The position numbers and the translations under genes are program-made. A DNA stretch of 48,751 bases from contig JAFXRG010000061.1 of assembly GCA_017526525.1 (NCBI GenBank), positions 1 to 48,751 on the forward strand. Reading direction: 5' to 3'. Shown in pieces: positions 6,959-14,372 of this stretch (position 1 is its first letter; every line of letters starts with the position of its first letter). The stretch comes from Clostridia bacterium (lineage in GTDB: Bacteria; Bacillota; Clostridia; Christensenellales; Aristaeellaceae). Under the pieces are notes generated by a model. The model was given only the letters and a program-made list of their open reading frames with translations. It searched no databases and had not been told where the DNA came from.

Positions 6959-8236
6959 ATGATCAGACTGGAGAGAATCAACGGAAAAAACGTCCGGGAT
7001 ATCCTGAAGCTGCGTGTCAGCGATGCGCAGAAAAGCTTTGTCGCCCCGAATGATGTCAGCATTATCGAGGCGTATATCGCGATTACTCATCACGGACAGG
7101 CTTTTCCTTTCGGAATCTATGATGACGGGACACCGGTAGGCTTCTGCATGATCGGCTTCGGAGCGGATGACGACTGGGAGGATGCCCCGGCCATCGCGAA
7201 AGAAAATTATAATCTGTGGCGCTTCATGATTGACGAACGGTATCAGGGAAAAGGCTATGGCAAAGCTGCCATGAGACAGATCCTGGATTTCATTGCCAGT
7301 GAACCATGTGGACCCGCGGAGTATTGCTGGCTGTCTTATGAGCCGGAAAACGCGGCAGCGAAAGCGCTTTACGCCTCCTTCGGTTTTACAGAAACCGGAG
7401 AATGGGATGACGACGAGATCATGGCAGCTCTGAAACTGAATCCGCATGATCAGAAAGATTTGGTGATCAGCCGATTTGCTGAGATATCAAAGGAGATTCT
7501 GGCTGATCGAATCGCGGGGATATATCTGCATGGGTCCGCGGTGATGGGGTGCTATCAGCCGAAGAAAAGCGATCTGGACTTCCTGATCGTGGTGAATGCT
7601 GTATTGTCAGAAACGGAAAAGCGCAGGTTTATGGACAAACTGATCGAACTGGATCATGAATGCCCGGGCAAAGGGATCGAAATGAGCATTGTCACAAAAG
7701 ACGTTTGCAATCCTTTTGTTTATCCGACGCCGTTCATCCTGCATTATTCCCGGATGCATACTGAATGGTATCGAAGGGATCCTGAAGATTATATCCGGAA
7801 GATGAACGGAATGGATAAGGATCTTGCCGCCCATTTTACTGTGATCCGGGGCCGGGGATGCTGCCTGTACGGGCTGTCGATACAGGATCTGTTCGCGGAA
7901 GTGCCGGAACAGGATTACCTTGATTCCATATGGGATGACGTTTCCGGCGCGGAAGAAGAGATCCCAGAAAACCCTATGTACCTGATTCTGAACCTGGCGA
8001 GAGTGCTGGCATATCTGAAAGAGAAAAAGGTCATGTCCAAACAGGAAGGCGGAATGTGGGCGCTGGAAATTTTGCCGGAACGGTATCATTCGCTGCTTCG
8101 TTCTGCGCTTCGGGAATATGAGGCCGGAGAAGATGTCCCATATGATCAGGAACTGGCAAAAAACTATGCTGATTATATACTGGATCAGATAACACGTGAA
8201 AGAAATCAGGGAGAAGCAAATGGATATTTTCTTTGA
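6959..8236 (+). CDS. GNAT acetyltransferase-aminoglycoside nucleotidyltransferase-like fusion
   Basis: I choose ATG 6959, preceded by AAGGAAATGGG, rather than an upstream TTG that overlaps the previous gene. Residues 1-160 form a GNAT domain (DERYQGKGYGKAAMRQIL, YEPENAAAKALYASFGF). Residues 165-425 match ANT(3'')/AadA-like nucleotidyltransferases with a DUF4111-type helical tail: GSAVMGCYQ...SDLDFLIVV gives the GS...DxD metal site near residue 191, and a C-terminal helical bundle ends EYADYILDQ-like. The two halves resemble separate antibiotic-modifying enzymes, but resistance is inference only. Its 3' end overlaps a GNAT stub in another frame. Confidence 0.85.
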   Translation: MIRLERINGKNVRDILKLRVSDAQKSFVAPNDVSIIEAYIAITHHGQAFPFGIYDDGTPVGFCMIGFGADDDWEDAPAIAKENYNLWRFMIDERYQGKGYGKAAMRQILDFIASEPCGPAEYCWLSYEPENAAAKALYASFGFTETGEWDDDEIMAALKLNPHDQKDLVISRFAEISKEILADRIAGIYLHGSAVMGCYQPKKSDLDFLIVVNAVLSETEKRRFMDKLIELDHECPGKGIEMSIVTKDVCNPFVYPTPFILHYSRMHTEWYRRDPEDYIRKMNGMDKDLAAHFTVIRGRGCCLYGLSIQDLFAEVPEQDYLDSIWDDVSGAEEEIPENPMYLILNLARVLAYLKEKKVMSKQEGGMWALEILPERYHSLLRSALREYEAGEDVPYDQELAKNYADYILDQITRERNQGEANGYFL

Positions 8237-8348
8237 AACGGAACGTGTTCTGGCGAGAAAACTTGAACCGGAAGATGCTGCGCGGCTATATGAAAATCAC
8301 ACAGAGGCAAAAGTGAAGAAATGGTTTTCGAATGAAAGCTATCTCTGA
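8220..8348 (+). pseudogene. GNAT acetyltransferase N-terminal stub (42 codons)
   Basis: The ATG at 8220 overlaps the preceding gene, with GGGAGAAG as ribosome site. It reads MDIFFETERVLARKLEPEDAARLYENH... and stops after SNESYL. This is a clean GNAT opening (FETER...R.LEPEDA) lacking the acetyl-CoA site and everything beyond. I infer a truncated gene whose 3' part was deleted. Confidence 0.6.
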
Positions 8349-8386
8349 CAGGTAAGCGGTTTTGTTTTTGATCGGGAGGGATCAGG

Positions 8387-9289
8387 ATGATCAGGGAAGT
8401 CAAACGGGAAGAACTTTCTGCCTGTGCGGATTTGATCAGGAAGAGCTTTCAGACAGTTGCCGATGAGTTTGGTTTCACCAGGGAAAACGCGCCGCGGTTT
8501 ACTGCTTTTGCCACCACGGAAGAAAGGCTGACCTGGCAAATGGAAAGTGAACACAGACTCATGTATCTGGATGAAGAAGATGATGAAGTTTGCGGTTATT
8601 ATTCTTTGCTGCTTCGGGACAGAAATGAATGTGAACTGGGGAACCTTTCTGTGCTTCCGGAATATCGGCACAGGGGAATTGGCGGCCAACTGCTTCATCA
8701 TGCGATAAAAACTGCCGGGGAACAGGATTGCACTGTGATGAATCTGAGCATCGTGGAGGAAAATACTGTACTCCGAAAGTGGTATGAACGTTACGGCGCT
8801 GTTCATACGGGTATGGAAAAGTTTGATTTCTTTCCTTTTACCTGCGGCTATATGAAGATTATCCTGCCGAAACAGGGAACAATGGATTTCAGGATCGTTG
8901 AGGGTGCTGACCGGATCAGTATTGATGAGGTTATCCGGCTTCTGAGAACAACCTACTGGGCAAACAAACGATCAGAAGAACAGATTCGGAAATCCATGGA
9001 CAACTCTTCCTGCTACGGTGTTTACCTTAATGACGGGCAAAAACTGGTTGGATTTGCCCGGGTGATCAGCGACTTCGCAACCACTTATTACCTTGCAGAT
9101 GTTGTTATTGATCCGGATTGCCGGCACCGGGGACTGGGAAAAGCACTGGTTTCGCATATCGTCTCGTTACCGGAATATGCCGGGCTTCGCGGCCTTCTGC
9201 TGACAAAGGATGCGCACGGGCTGTATGAGAAATATGGGTTTGAAACAGCGGACGGCAGGGCAATGGTAAAATCACCAAACCATGGATGA
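8387..9289 (+). CDS. Tandem GNAT acetyltransferase (two GNAT domains)
   Basis: The 300-residue protein has two GNAT domains in one frame. The first, residues 1-160, has LGNLSVLPEYRHRGIGGQLL and ENTVLRKWYERYGA. The second, residues 165-300, has MDFRIVEGADRISIDEVI, LADVVIDPDCRHRGLGKALV and LYEKYGFE. Each keeps the R-x-x-G-x-G/A pyrophosphate loop (HRGIGG and HRGLGK), so both could bind acetyl-CoA. The start at 8387 follows GGGAGGGATCAGG. Substrates are unknown. Confidence 0.88.
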   Translation: MIREVKREELSACADLIRKSFQTVADEFGFTRENAPRFTAFATTEERLTWQMESEHRLMYLDEEDDEVCGYYSLLLRDRNECELGNLSVLPEYRHRGIGGQLLHHAIKTAGEQDCTVMNLSIVEENTVLRKWYERYGAVHTGMEKFDFFPFTCGYMKIILPKQGTMDFRIVEGADRISIDEVIRLLRTTYWANKRSEEQIRKSMDNSSCYGVYLNDGQKLVGFARVISDFATTYYLADVVIDPDCRHRGLGKALVSHIVSLPEYAGLRGLLLTKDAHGLYEKYGFETADGRAMVKSPNHG

Positions 9290-9313
9290 TGCGGAAGGGG
9301 ACAGGAGAAACCA

Positions 9314-9883
9314 ATGATTTATTACAGAGATGAAAAGCTGGTGATCCGTACGATGGAAGAAGCGGACGGCCCGGTTTTTGTAAAGGAATACACTGCCCAG
9401 GGATGGCATCCGGATATTGCCGGATATCAGATGAGAATGAAGGACCAGGCGGAAGGAAAATGTATTGCCCTGACAGCGGTATACCAGGGATGCCCCGCCG
9501 GTTATGTGTACCTGTATCTGACTGTACGGGAAGGACCGTTCAGGGGAAAAGGCTGGCCGATCATTGTTGACTTCAGCGTACTGCAGAAATACCAACGGAA
9601 AGGAATTGGCAGTAAACTGATGGATACAGCCGAACAAATTGCTGCAGATTATGCGGATACTGTATGCCTGGGAGTCGGAGTATGCAAGGAATACGGTGCT
9701 GCCCAGCGGATGTATGTCAGGCGGGGGTATATCCCGGACGGTTCAGGCGTCTGGTATCAGGATAAGCAATGCGTCCAGTATGAGACCGTCTGTACAGTTG
9801 ATGATGATCTGATTCTGTATTTCTCAAAGGCATTGCCGGTTGAGGTGACTGACAAGCCGGAGCTCCCGACCGTTTCAACCTGA
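9314..9883 (+). CDS. GNAT family N-acetyltransferase
   Basis: The 189-residue protein is a single GNAT domain: VDFSVLQKYQRKGIGSKLMDTAEQIA gives the acetyl-CoA loop (QRKGIGSK, near residue 97), and GAAQRMYVRRGYIPDG the C-terminal helix-strand pair. A C-terminal tail (PVEVTDKPELPTVST) is probably disordered. The start follows GGGGACAGGAGAAACC. It closes the run of acetyltransferases. A GGTTGAT palindrome and the next regulator gene lie downstream. Confidence 0.88.
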   Translation: MIYYRDEKLVIRTMEEADGPVFVKEYTAQGWHPDIAGYQMRMKDQAEGKCIALTAVYQGCPAGYVYLYLTVREGPFRGKGWPIIVDFSVLQKYQRKGIGSKLMDTAEQIAADYADTVCLGVGVCKEYGAAQRMYVRRGYIPDGSGVWYQDKQCVQYETVCTVDDDLILYFSKALPVEVTDKPELPTVST

Positions 9884-10003
9884 ACATCGGGCATGCCATG
9901 CCACGCTGCATAGCGGCCGTCCGCAGCAGGAAGAGATCGCTCTGAACGGGAATCTAAAGGGAATATCAGGGAGAACAAGCTCGCACCAATAACATTGAAA
10001 CGG

Positions 10004-10044
10004 ATCAACCTCCGGTTGATTTTTCCCGGTTGAATATCAACGGG
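10004..10044 (+). promoter_or_regulatory. Two adjacent inverted repeats with ATCAAC/GTTGAT half-sites
   Basis: ATCAACC-TCC-GGTTGAT (10004-10020) is followed after four T residues by CCCGGTTGA-ATA-TCAACGGG (10025-10044). Both dyads share the core GTTGA/TCAAC. They lie 75-115 bases upstream of an XRE-domain regulator, so an autoregulatory operator is likely. The first could also serve as a weak terminator for the acetyltransferase gene. The rest of 9884-10118 holds nothing recognisable. Confidence 0.5.
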
Positions 10045-10118
10045 AGAGTGTTGGTGCCCTTATGCTTTTTCTGTTACGATATTCCTGCGCGGAAGAGGCG
10101 CCGGAAGGAGGGGCTGTT

Positions 10119-10940
10119 ATGAACACCGGAGAAAAGATTGCGGCTGCCCGGAAAGCAAAAGGATGGTCCCAGGAAGACCTGGGGTGGAAGGTCGGCGTGT
10201 CGACCCAGGCAGTGAGCAAATGGGAAAACAACCTGAGCGAACCGGACAAGGACCATCTTGTCATGCTGGCAAACCTGCTGGGATTGTCCCTTGAGGAACT
10301 GATGGCGGGTATCCCTTCACCCGGCTGGAAGCTTGGAAGCCCGTATTTCGATCCGGAGCGCATGTACACTTATGTGAAGGCAAAGGCGCAAGCCGCGGGA
10401 CTGACGCAGACGCTGGCAGCGCTGCCGCTGATGCGGGAGAAGCATGCCGGTGTGAACAGGGAGGGTTCGGACGTTCCGTATTATGTCCATCCGCTGACAC
10501 TGGCCTGTCATGCACTGGCGATGAATATTACAGATGACGATGTGCTGGCGGCTGCTCTTCTGCACGATGTGATCGAGGATACAGGGACAACTCCGGAAGA
10601 ACTGCCGGTGAGCGGCCGCGTGCGGGAAGCGGTTTGCCTGGTTTCCCACAACACTTACGGCGGAGAAGAGGACAAGGAAAAGAACAAGCCGCTGTATTAC
10701 GGGAACATCGCCAAAAATCCGCTGGCCGCATTGGTCAAGTGCATGGACAGGTGCAATAACCTGTCCACCATGGCGGAGGGGTTCAAAAAGCCCAAAATGG
10801 TGAAATATGTGAAACAGACCGAGCAGTATGTCCTGCCGCTGCTGGACGTAGTGAAGGAAGTGCCGGCGTGGAACAATGCGGCCTGGCTGATGCGGTATCA
10901 GATGATCACCATGCTGGAGGCGTTCAAACGGCTGTTGTGA
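10119..10940 (+). CDS. XRE transcription regulator fused to SpoT/Mesh1-like HD hydrolase domain
   Basis: ATG 10119 follows GGAAGGAGGGG; an upstream in-frame ATG lacks a site. Residues 1-60 are a Cro/C1-type helix-turn-helix (IAAARKAKGWSQEDLGWKVGVSTQAVSKWE). Residues 95-270 are an HD domain of the RelA/SpoT hydrolase class: YYVHPLTLACHAL (near 124), AAALLHDVIEDTG (near 146) and ALVKCMDRCNNLSTM. The last follows the VK.ADR..N pattern that completes the metal and guanine site. The synthetase domain is absent. It may be a DNA-binding protein whose activity depends on a (p)ppGpp-like ligand, or a hydrolase with its own operator. Both readings are inference. Confidence 0.85.
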   Translation: MNTGEKIAAARKAKGWSQEDLGWKVGVSTQAVSKWENNLSEPDKDHLVMLANLLGLSLEELMAGIPSPGWKLGSPYFDPERMYTYVKAKAQAAGLTQTLAALPLMREKHAGVNREGSDVPYYVHPLTLACHALAMNITDDDVLAAALLHDVIEDTGTTPEELPVSGRVREAVCLVSHNTYGGEEDKEKNKPLYYGNIAKNPLAALVKCMDRCNNLSTMAEGFKKPKMVKYVKQTEQYVLPLLDVVKEVPAWNNAAWLMRYQMITMLEAFKRLL

Positions 10941-10986
10941 AGGAGAAAACAGCAATGGGGAAACCAGGAGAGGGAGGGGACGGGAT

Positions 10987-11118
10987 ATGGAGAACGGGAA
11001 GCCGGTTGAGGCAAAAACGGAACAGATCCGGAAACTGGTGCGGAGGATCCTGACGGATTGTGTGGATCTGACCGGCGAACAGCCCGGGCATCAGCCGGAT
11101 GCTTCTGCACTTCATTAA
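10987..11118 (+). CDS. Possible 43-residue protein
   Basis: A GAGGGAGGGGAC site sits just upstream of ATG 10987. The product, MENGKPVEAKTEQIRKLVRRIL... to PDASALH, is soluble and charged and has no recognised family. Its end overlaps the first direct repeat of the downstream promoter. It may be a fragment or a fortuitous frame. Confidence 0.25.
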   Translation: MENGKPVEAKTEQIRKLVRRILTDCVDLTGEQPGHQPDASALH

Positions 11119-11192
11119 CCATTCTTTAACACAACGCTGACAAAACATAAACAAACCTCCGCTATGATCAGCCTGTCAGTTGGGTAACTGAC
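11114..11192 (+). promoter_or_regulatory. Promoter with four 11-bp-spaced direct repeats, -10 box and leader hairpin
   Basis: ATTAACC (11114), TTTAACA (11125), GCTGACA (11136) and ATAAACA (11147) lie exactly 11 bases apart. Nine bases after the last comes the -10 TATGAT (11163-11168), with no independent -35. This is the layout of promoters activated by OmpR/PhoB-type regulators (B. subtilis PhoP boxes are TTAACA-like with 11-bp period). The transcript start is followed by a hairpin, GTCAGTT-GGGT-AACTGAC (11175-11192). It drives the epimerase gene. Confidence 0.65.
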
Positions 11193-11226
11193 GGATGAGA
11201 AGAAAAACATAACGGAGGGTTTGAAT

Positions 11227-12243
11227 ATGAAAAACAATATGAAGTATCTGGTTACCGGCGCAGCGGGATTTCTGGGCGGCACGATCTGCCGCCAGCTGAT
11301 CGAACGGGGCGAGGCTGTACGGGCCTTCGTGCTCCCGGGCGATCCGGCCATGAAATATATACCCGGGGAGGCGGAGATCGTGGAAGGCGACCTGACCGAT
11401 ACAGATTCCCTGGAAAAACTGTTCAGCGTGGAGGAAGGCACCGAGACCATCGTGCTGCATATCGCCAGCATCGTCACCGTGAACCCGGATTATTCCTCCA
11501 AAGTGATGGAGGTCAACGTGGACGGCACGAAGAACATCATCCGCCTGTGCCTTTCCCATCCCGAATGCAAAAAGCTGGTCTACTGCTCCTCCACCGGGGC
11601 CATTCCGGAGGCAGCCATGGGCCAGGCTATCCGTGAAGTCCGGCACTTTGACCCGGACGAAGTGGTGGGCTGCTACAGCCGCAGCAAGGCCATGGCCAGC
11701 CAGGCGGTGCTGGACGCTGTACACGACCGGGGCCTGAATGCCTGCATCGTCCACCCCAGCGGCATCATGGGACCGGAGGATTTCGCCGTCGGAGAGACAA
11801 CCGGTACGCTGATCCGAATCATCAGGGGCGAGATGCCCGTTGGCATCGACGGTTCCTTTAACCTCTGCGACGTGCGGGACCTGGCGGCCGGCACCATCGC
11901 AGCGGCGGACAAGGGCAAGGCCGGGGAATGCTACATCCTGGCCAACGAGCCGGTGTCCTTCCGGGATTTCTCCCGCATGGTCAGCGATGAGGCGGGATGC
12001 AGGAAAGTGAGCATGTTCCTGCCTGTCTGGGCGGCCAATATGATGGGCGGCATGATGGAAAAGCAGGCAAGGAAGAAAGGCACCAAGCCCATGATGACCC
12101 GTTTTTCTGTCTATAACCTGGCCCGCAACAACAAGTTCGATTCCACCAAGGCTATCCGGGAGCTGGGCTATTCTGCCCGGCCCTACCGGGAAACAATCCA
12201 CGATGAAATCGTCTGGCTCAGGGAAACCGGCAAGATCGCCTGA
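11227..12243 (+). CDS. NAD-dependent epimerase/dehydratase family protein (extended SDR)
   Basis: ATG 11227 follows CGGAGGG; an in-frame TTG six bases earlier is less likely. The 338-residue protein has the extended-SDR dinucleotide motif VTGAAGFLGGTI, an acidic strand-3 end (VEGDLTD), the catalytic Ser region YCSSTGAIP and YSRSKAMA as YxxxK. It resembles dihydroflavonol-4-reductase-like or nucleoside-diphosphate-sugar epimerases. The exact substrate is unknown. It stands alone between a repeat-bearing promoter and a strong terminator, next to the two-component system that probably controls it. Confidence 0.88.
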   Translation: MKNNMKYLVTGAAGFLGGTICRQLIERGEAVRAFVLPGDPAMKYIPGEAEIVEGDLTDTDSLEKLFSVEEGTETIVLHIASIVTVNPDYSSKVMEVNVDGTKNIIRLCLSHPECKKLVYCSSTGAIPEAAMGQAIREVRHFDPDEVVGCYSRSKAMASQAVLDAVHDRGLNACIVHPSGIMGPEDFAVGETTGTLIRIIRGEMPVGIDGSFNLCDVRDLAAGTIAAADKGKAGECYILANEPVSFRDFSRMVSDEAGCRKVSMFLPVWAANMMGGMMEKQARKKGTKPMMTRFSVYNLARNNKFDSTKAIRELGYSARPYRETIHDEIVWLRETGKIA

Positions 12244-12283
12244 GGCGGGAGCACAGATGAGCAGAACAATCTGCGCCATCACG

Positions 12284-12310
12284 GGCGGGAAGCGGCTTTC
12301 CCGCCTTTTT
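12284..12310 (+). terminator. Rho-independent terminator after the epimerase gene
   Basis: GGCGGGAA and TTCCCGCC form an eight-base GC-rich stem around a short GCGGCT-type loop, followed by TTTTT. Confidence 0.85.
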
Positions 12311-12318
12311 CCGTTACG

Positions 12319-12352
12319 ATTAACTGAACTTTAACAAAAGGCGTGCTATACT
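12319..12352 (+). promoter_or_regulatory. Promoter of the two-component operon with two 11-bp-spaced repeats
   Basis: ATTAACT (12319) and TTTAACA (12330) are 11 bases apart and are followed after ten bases by TATACT (12347-12352). The arrangement matches the promoters at 11114 and 14241 and suggests autoregulation by the response regulator encoded directly downstream. Confidence 0.6.
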
Positions 12353-12380
12353 GAACAGGAACCAGCAGGGAGGGACGTTT

Positions 12381-13055
12381 ATGTTTAAAGTATTGGTGGC
12401 AGAGGATGACCGGGAGCTGAACAGCCAGGTATGCACCTATTTGAAGCAAAACGGCTATGAGGCCGTAGGCTGTCTGAATGCCAACGACGCCTTCAACACG
12501 CTATATAACGATCTCTTTGACCTGATCGTGTCCGACATCATGATGCCGGGGATGGATGGGTTCGAGTTTGCGCGCATCGTGCGGGAGAACAGCAAAGAGC
12601 TTCCCATTCTGTTCATGACCGCCCGGGACGATTTCGCGGCCAAGCGGCAGGGCTTTCAGATTGGCGCGGATGATTACATGGTGAAGCCCATCGACCTGGA
12701 GGAACTGGTGCTGCGGGTGGGCGCGTTGCTGCGCCGGGCAAAGATCACTAACAGCCACCGGCTGGAGGTGGGCGACGTGCTGCTGGACGCTGACGAGCGC
12801 TCCTGTACGGTGAAGGGCGAGGAAGTCAATTTGACCACCCGGGAATTCAATATCTTATACAAACTGCTCAGCTATCCTAAAAAAACCTTTACCCGGGCCC
12901 AGCTCATGGACGAATTCTGGGACGCGGATTCCTCCTCCACCCTGCGCACGGTGGACGTGTACATGACGAAGCTCAGGGAGAAGTTTGCCGATACCGACGT
13001 ATTTGAGATCCAGACCGTGCGCGGCCTGGGCTACAAGGCGGTGATCAAGGAATGA
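12381..13055 (+). CDS. OmpR/PhoB-family response regulator
   Basis: The 224-residue protein has an N-terminal receiver (acidic pair in VAEDDRELN, phosphoacceptor Asp in LIVSDIMMPGMDG near residue 54, switch Thr in FMTARDD, Lys in DDYMVKPID) and a C-terminal winged helix (residues 130-224, LTTREFNILYKLLS...RTVDVYMTKLREKF...RGLGYKAV). Phosphorylation by the downstream kinase should promote binding as a head-to-tail dimer to direct repeats. Three repeat-bearing promoters in the neighbourhood, including its own, are natural targets. Its stop overlaps the kinase start by four bases. Confidence 0.95.
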   Translation: MFKVLVAEDDRELNSQVCTYLKQNGYEAVGCLNANDAFNTLYNDLFDLIVSDIMMPGMDGFEFARIVRENSKELPILFMTARDDFAAKRQGFQIGADDYMVKPIDLEELVLRVGALLRRAKITNSHRLEVGDVLLDADERSCTVKGEEVNLTTREFNILYKLLSYPKKTFTRAQLMDEFWDADSSSTLRTVDVYMTKLREKFADTDVFEIQTVRGLGYKAVIKE

Positions 13056-14101
13056 ACAAGGAGCGAAAAGCCTTTCTGATCTGGCGGTACGTCACTTTTT
13101 TCCTGATGGTCTCCTTTGTGGTCACCTGTTCCTTTTTGCTGTTCCTCAATTCCATGCAGATCGACTATGCCATGCTGCCACGGAACGCCCTGTTCACCTT
13201 CGGCAACGTGGCATTTTTGAGCTTCTTCCTGCTGCTGTCCGACTGGCTGTTCCGCAAATGGACGATCGACAAGCCTTTAAAATTGATCCACGAAGCCACG
13301 AAGCGCATGACCGAGGGCGACTTGTCAGCCCGTATCGACATGAGCAAATTCACCATTGCCGGGGAGGATTTTCAGCACATTGCCGAAGACTTCAACCTGA
13401 TGGCGGAGGAACTGTCCGGCAACAGCACCATGCGGACGGACTTTGTTTCCAATGTGTCCCACGAATTGAAAACGCCCCTGGCGGTGATCCGCAATTACAG
13501 CAAGCTGCTGCAAAGCGAAAGGATTACCGAAGCGCAGCGCCTGGAATACGCCCAGGGTATTGACCGGGCCACCCAGCGGATGACGGCGCTGATCACCAAC
13601 ATCCTGAAAATGAACAAGCTGGAAAACCAGCAGATCAGCCCCCGGGTGCAGGAATACGACCTGACGGAGCAGGTGGCCGAATGCCTGCTTGCCTTTGACG
13701 ACGCCCTGGAGCGCAAGCATATCGACCTGCAATGCGAAATGGACGACCGCATCCTGGTGACCGCCGATCCCGAGCTGCTGACGCTGGTGTGGAACAATCT
13801 TCTGTCCAACGCCGTCAAATTCACCCCGGAGGGCGGCAGCATCACGGTGACAGTCAGGCCGGAAAACGAAAACGCGGTCGTCTCCGTGCGGGACACCGGC
13901 TGCGGCATTACCCCGGAAACCGCGAAGCACATCTTCGATAAGTTTTACCAGGGCGATAACAGCCACGCCGCCGAGGGCAACGGCCTGGGCCTGGCGCTGG
14001 TCAAGCGGGTGATCGACCTGACCGGCGGCGGGATCAGCGTCAGCAGCACGCCGGGCGAAGGCAGCACCTTCACGGTTAAGATCAGACGGAGTGAAGCATG
14101 A
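13052..14101 (+). CDS. Sensor histidine kinase (HAMP, HisKA, HATPase)
   Basis: The 349-residue protein has two N-terminal membrane helices (residues 10-32 and 45-70) with only a short extracellular loop, which fits intramembrane sensing. A HAMP linker follows (residues 70-125), then HisKA with the phosphoacceptor in FVSNVSHELKTPLAV (near residue 137). The ATPase domain has NLLSNAVKFTPEGG (N box), VRDTGCGI, FDKFYQG and GNGLGLALVKR. It should phosphorylate the response regulator in the same operon (ATGA overlap). The signal is unknown; a cell-envelope cue is plausible given the tiny sensor loop. Confidence 0.95.
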   Translation: MNKERKAFLIWRYVTFFLMVSFVVTCSFLLFLNSMQIDYAMLPRNALFTFGNVAFLSFFLLLSDWLFRKWTIDKPLKLIHEATKRMTEGDLSARIDMSKFTIAGEDFQHIAEDFNLMAEELSGNSTMRTDFVSNVSHELKTPLAVIRNYSKLLQSERITEAQRLEYAQGIDRATQRMTALITNILKMNKLENQQISPRVQEYDLTEQVAECLLAFDDALERKHIDLQCEMDDRILVTADPELLTLVWNNLLSNAVKFTPEGGSITVTVRPENENAVVSVRDTGCGITPETAKHIFDKFYQGDNSHAAEGNGLGLALVKRVIDLTGGGISVSSTPGEGSTFTVKIRRSEA

Positions 14102-14232
14102 AAAAACTGAATTTGCCAGAGCCGGTTATGACGGTGCTGCGGAACAGCGACCTGCGCTCCCGGTATATGCTGAATCTGCCCCTCTGGGCCAATCTGCTGG
14201 TGGCGGCCTTCAAGCTGGGAATGGGGATCTAA
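14098..14232 (+). CDS. Small 44-residue hydrophobic peptide, coupled to the kinase gene
   Basis: The ATG overlaps the kinase stop (GCATGA). The product starts MKKLNLPEPVMTVLRNSDLRSRYM and ends in a hydrophobic stretch LNLPLWANLLVAAFKLGMGI, which could be one membrane helix. It may be a small regulator of the kinase or the remnant of a longer membrane protein. The family is not recognised. The overlap suggests translation. Confidence 0.45.
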   Translation: MKKLNLPEPVMTVLRNSDLRSRYMLNLPLWANLLVAAFKLGMGI

Positions 14233-14240
14233 AGAACAGC

Positions 14241-14319
14241 GTTAACAGTTTTCTGACAGAACGCGAACAATTCTCAAACAAAGGCGCGGTATGATGATCC
14301 TGTCAGTTGGGAAACCAAC
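14241..14319 (+). promoter_or_regulatory. Promoter with four 11-bp-spaced repeats, -10 box and leader hairpin
   Basis: GTTAACA (14241), TCTGACA (14252), GCGAACA (14263) and TCAAACA (14274) are exactly 11 bases apart, and TATGAT (14290-14295) follows after nine bases, the same geometry as at 11114. The leader CCTGTCAGTTGGG is also shared with that promoter. Here it forms GTTGG-GAAA-CCAAC (14306-14319). Confidence 0.65.
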
Positions 14320-14372
14320 GGACAATAAAAGAACCATAAAACCGGAAAAAGCGAAAAAGTGAGGAAAAAATC

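Noticed and set aside
10004-10024. Strong terminator after the acetyltransferase gene
   Set aside because: The stem has only seven base pairs and a T-run of five. Its shared half-site with the next dyad makes an operator the better reading.
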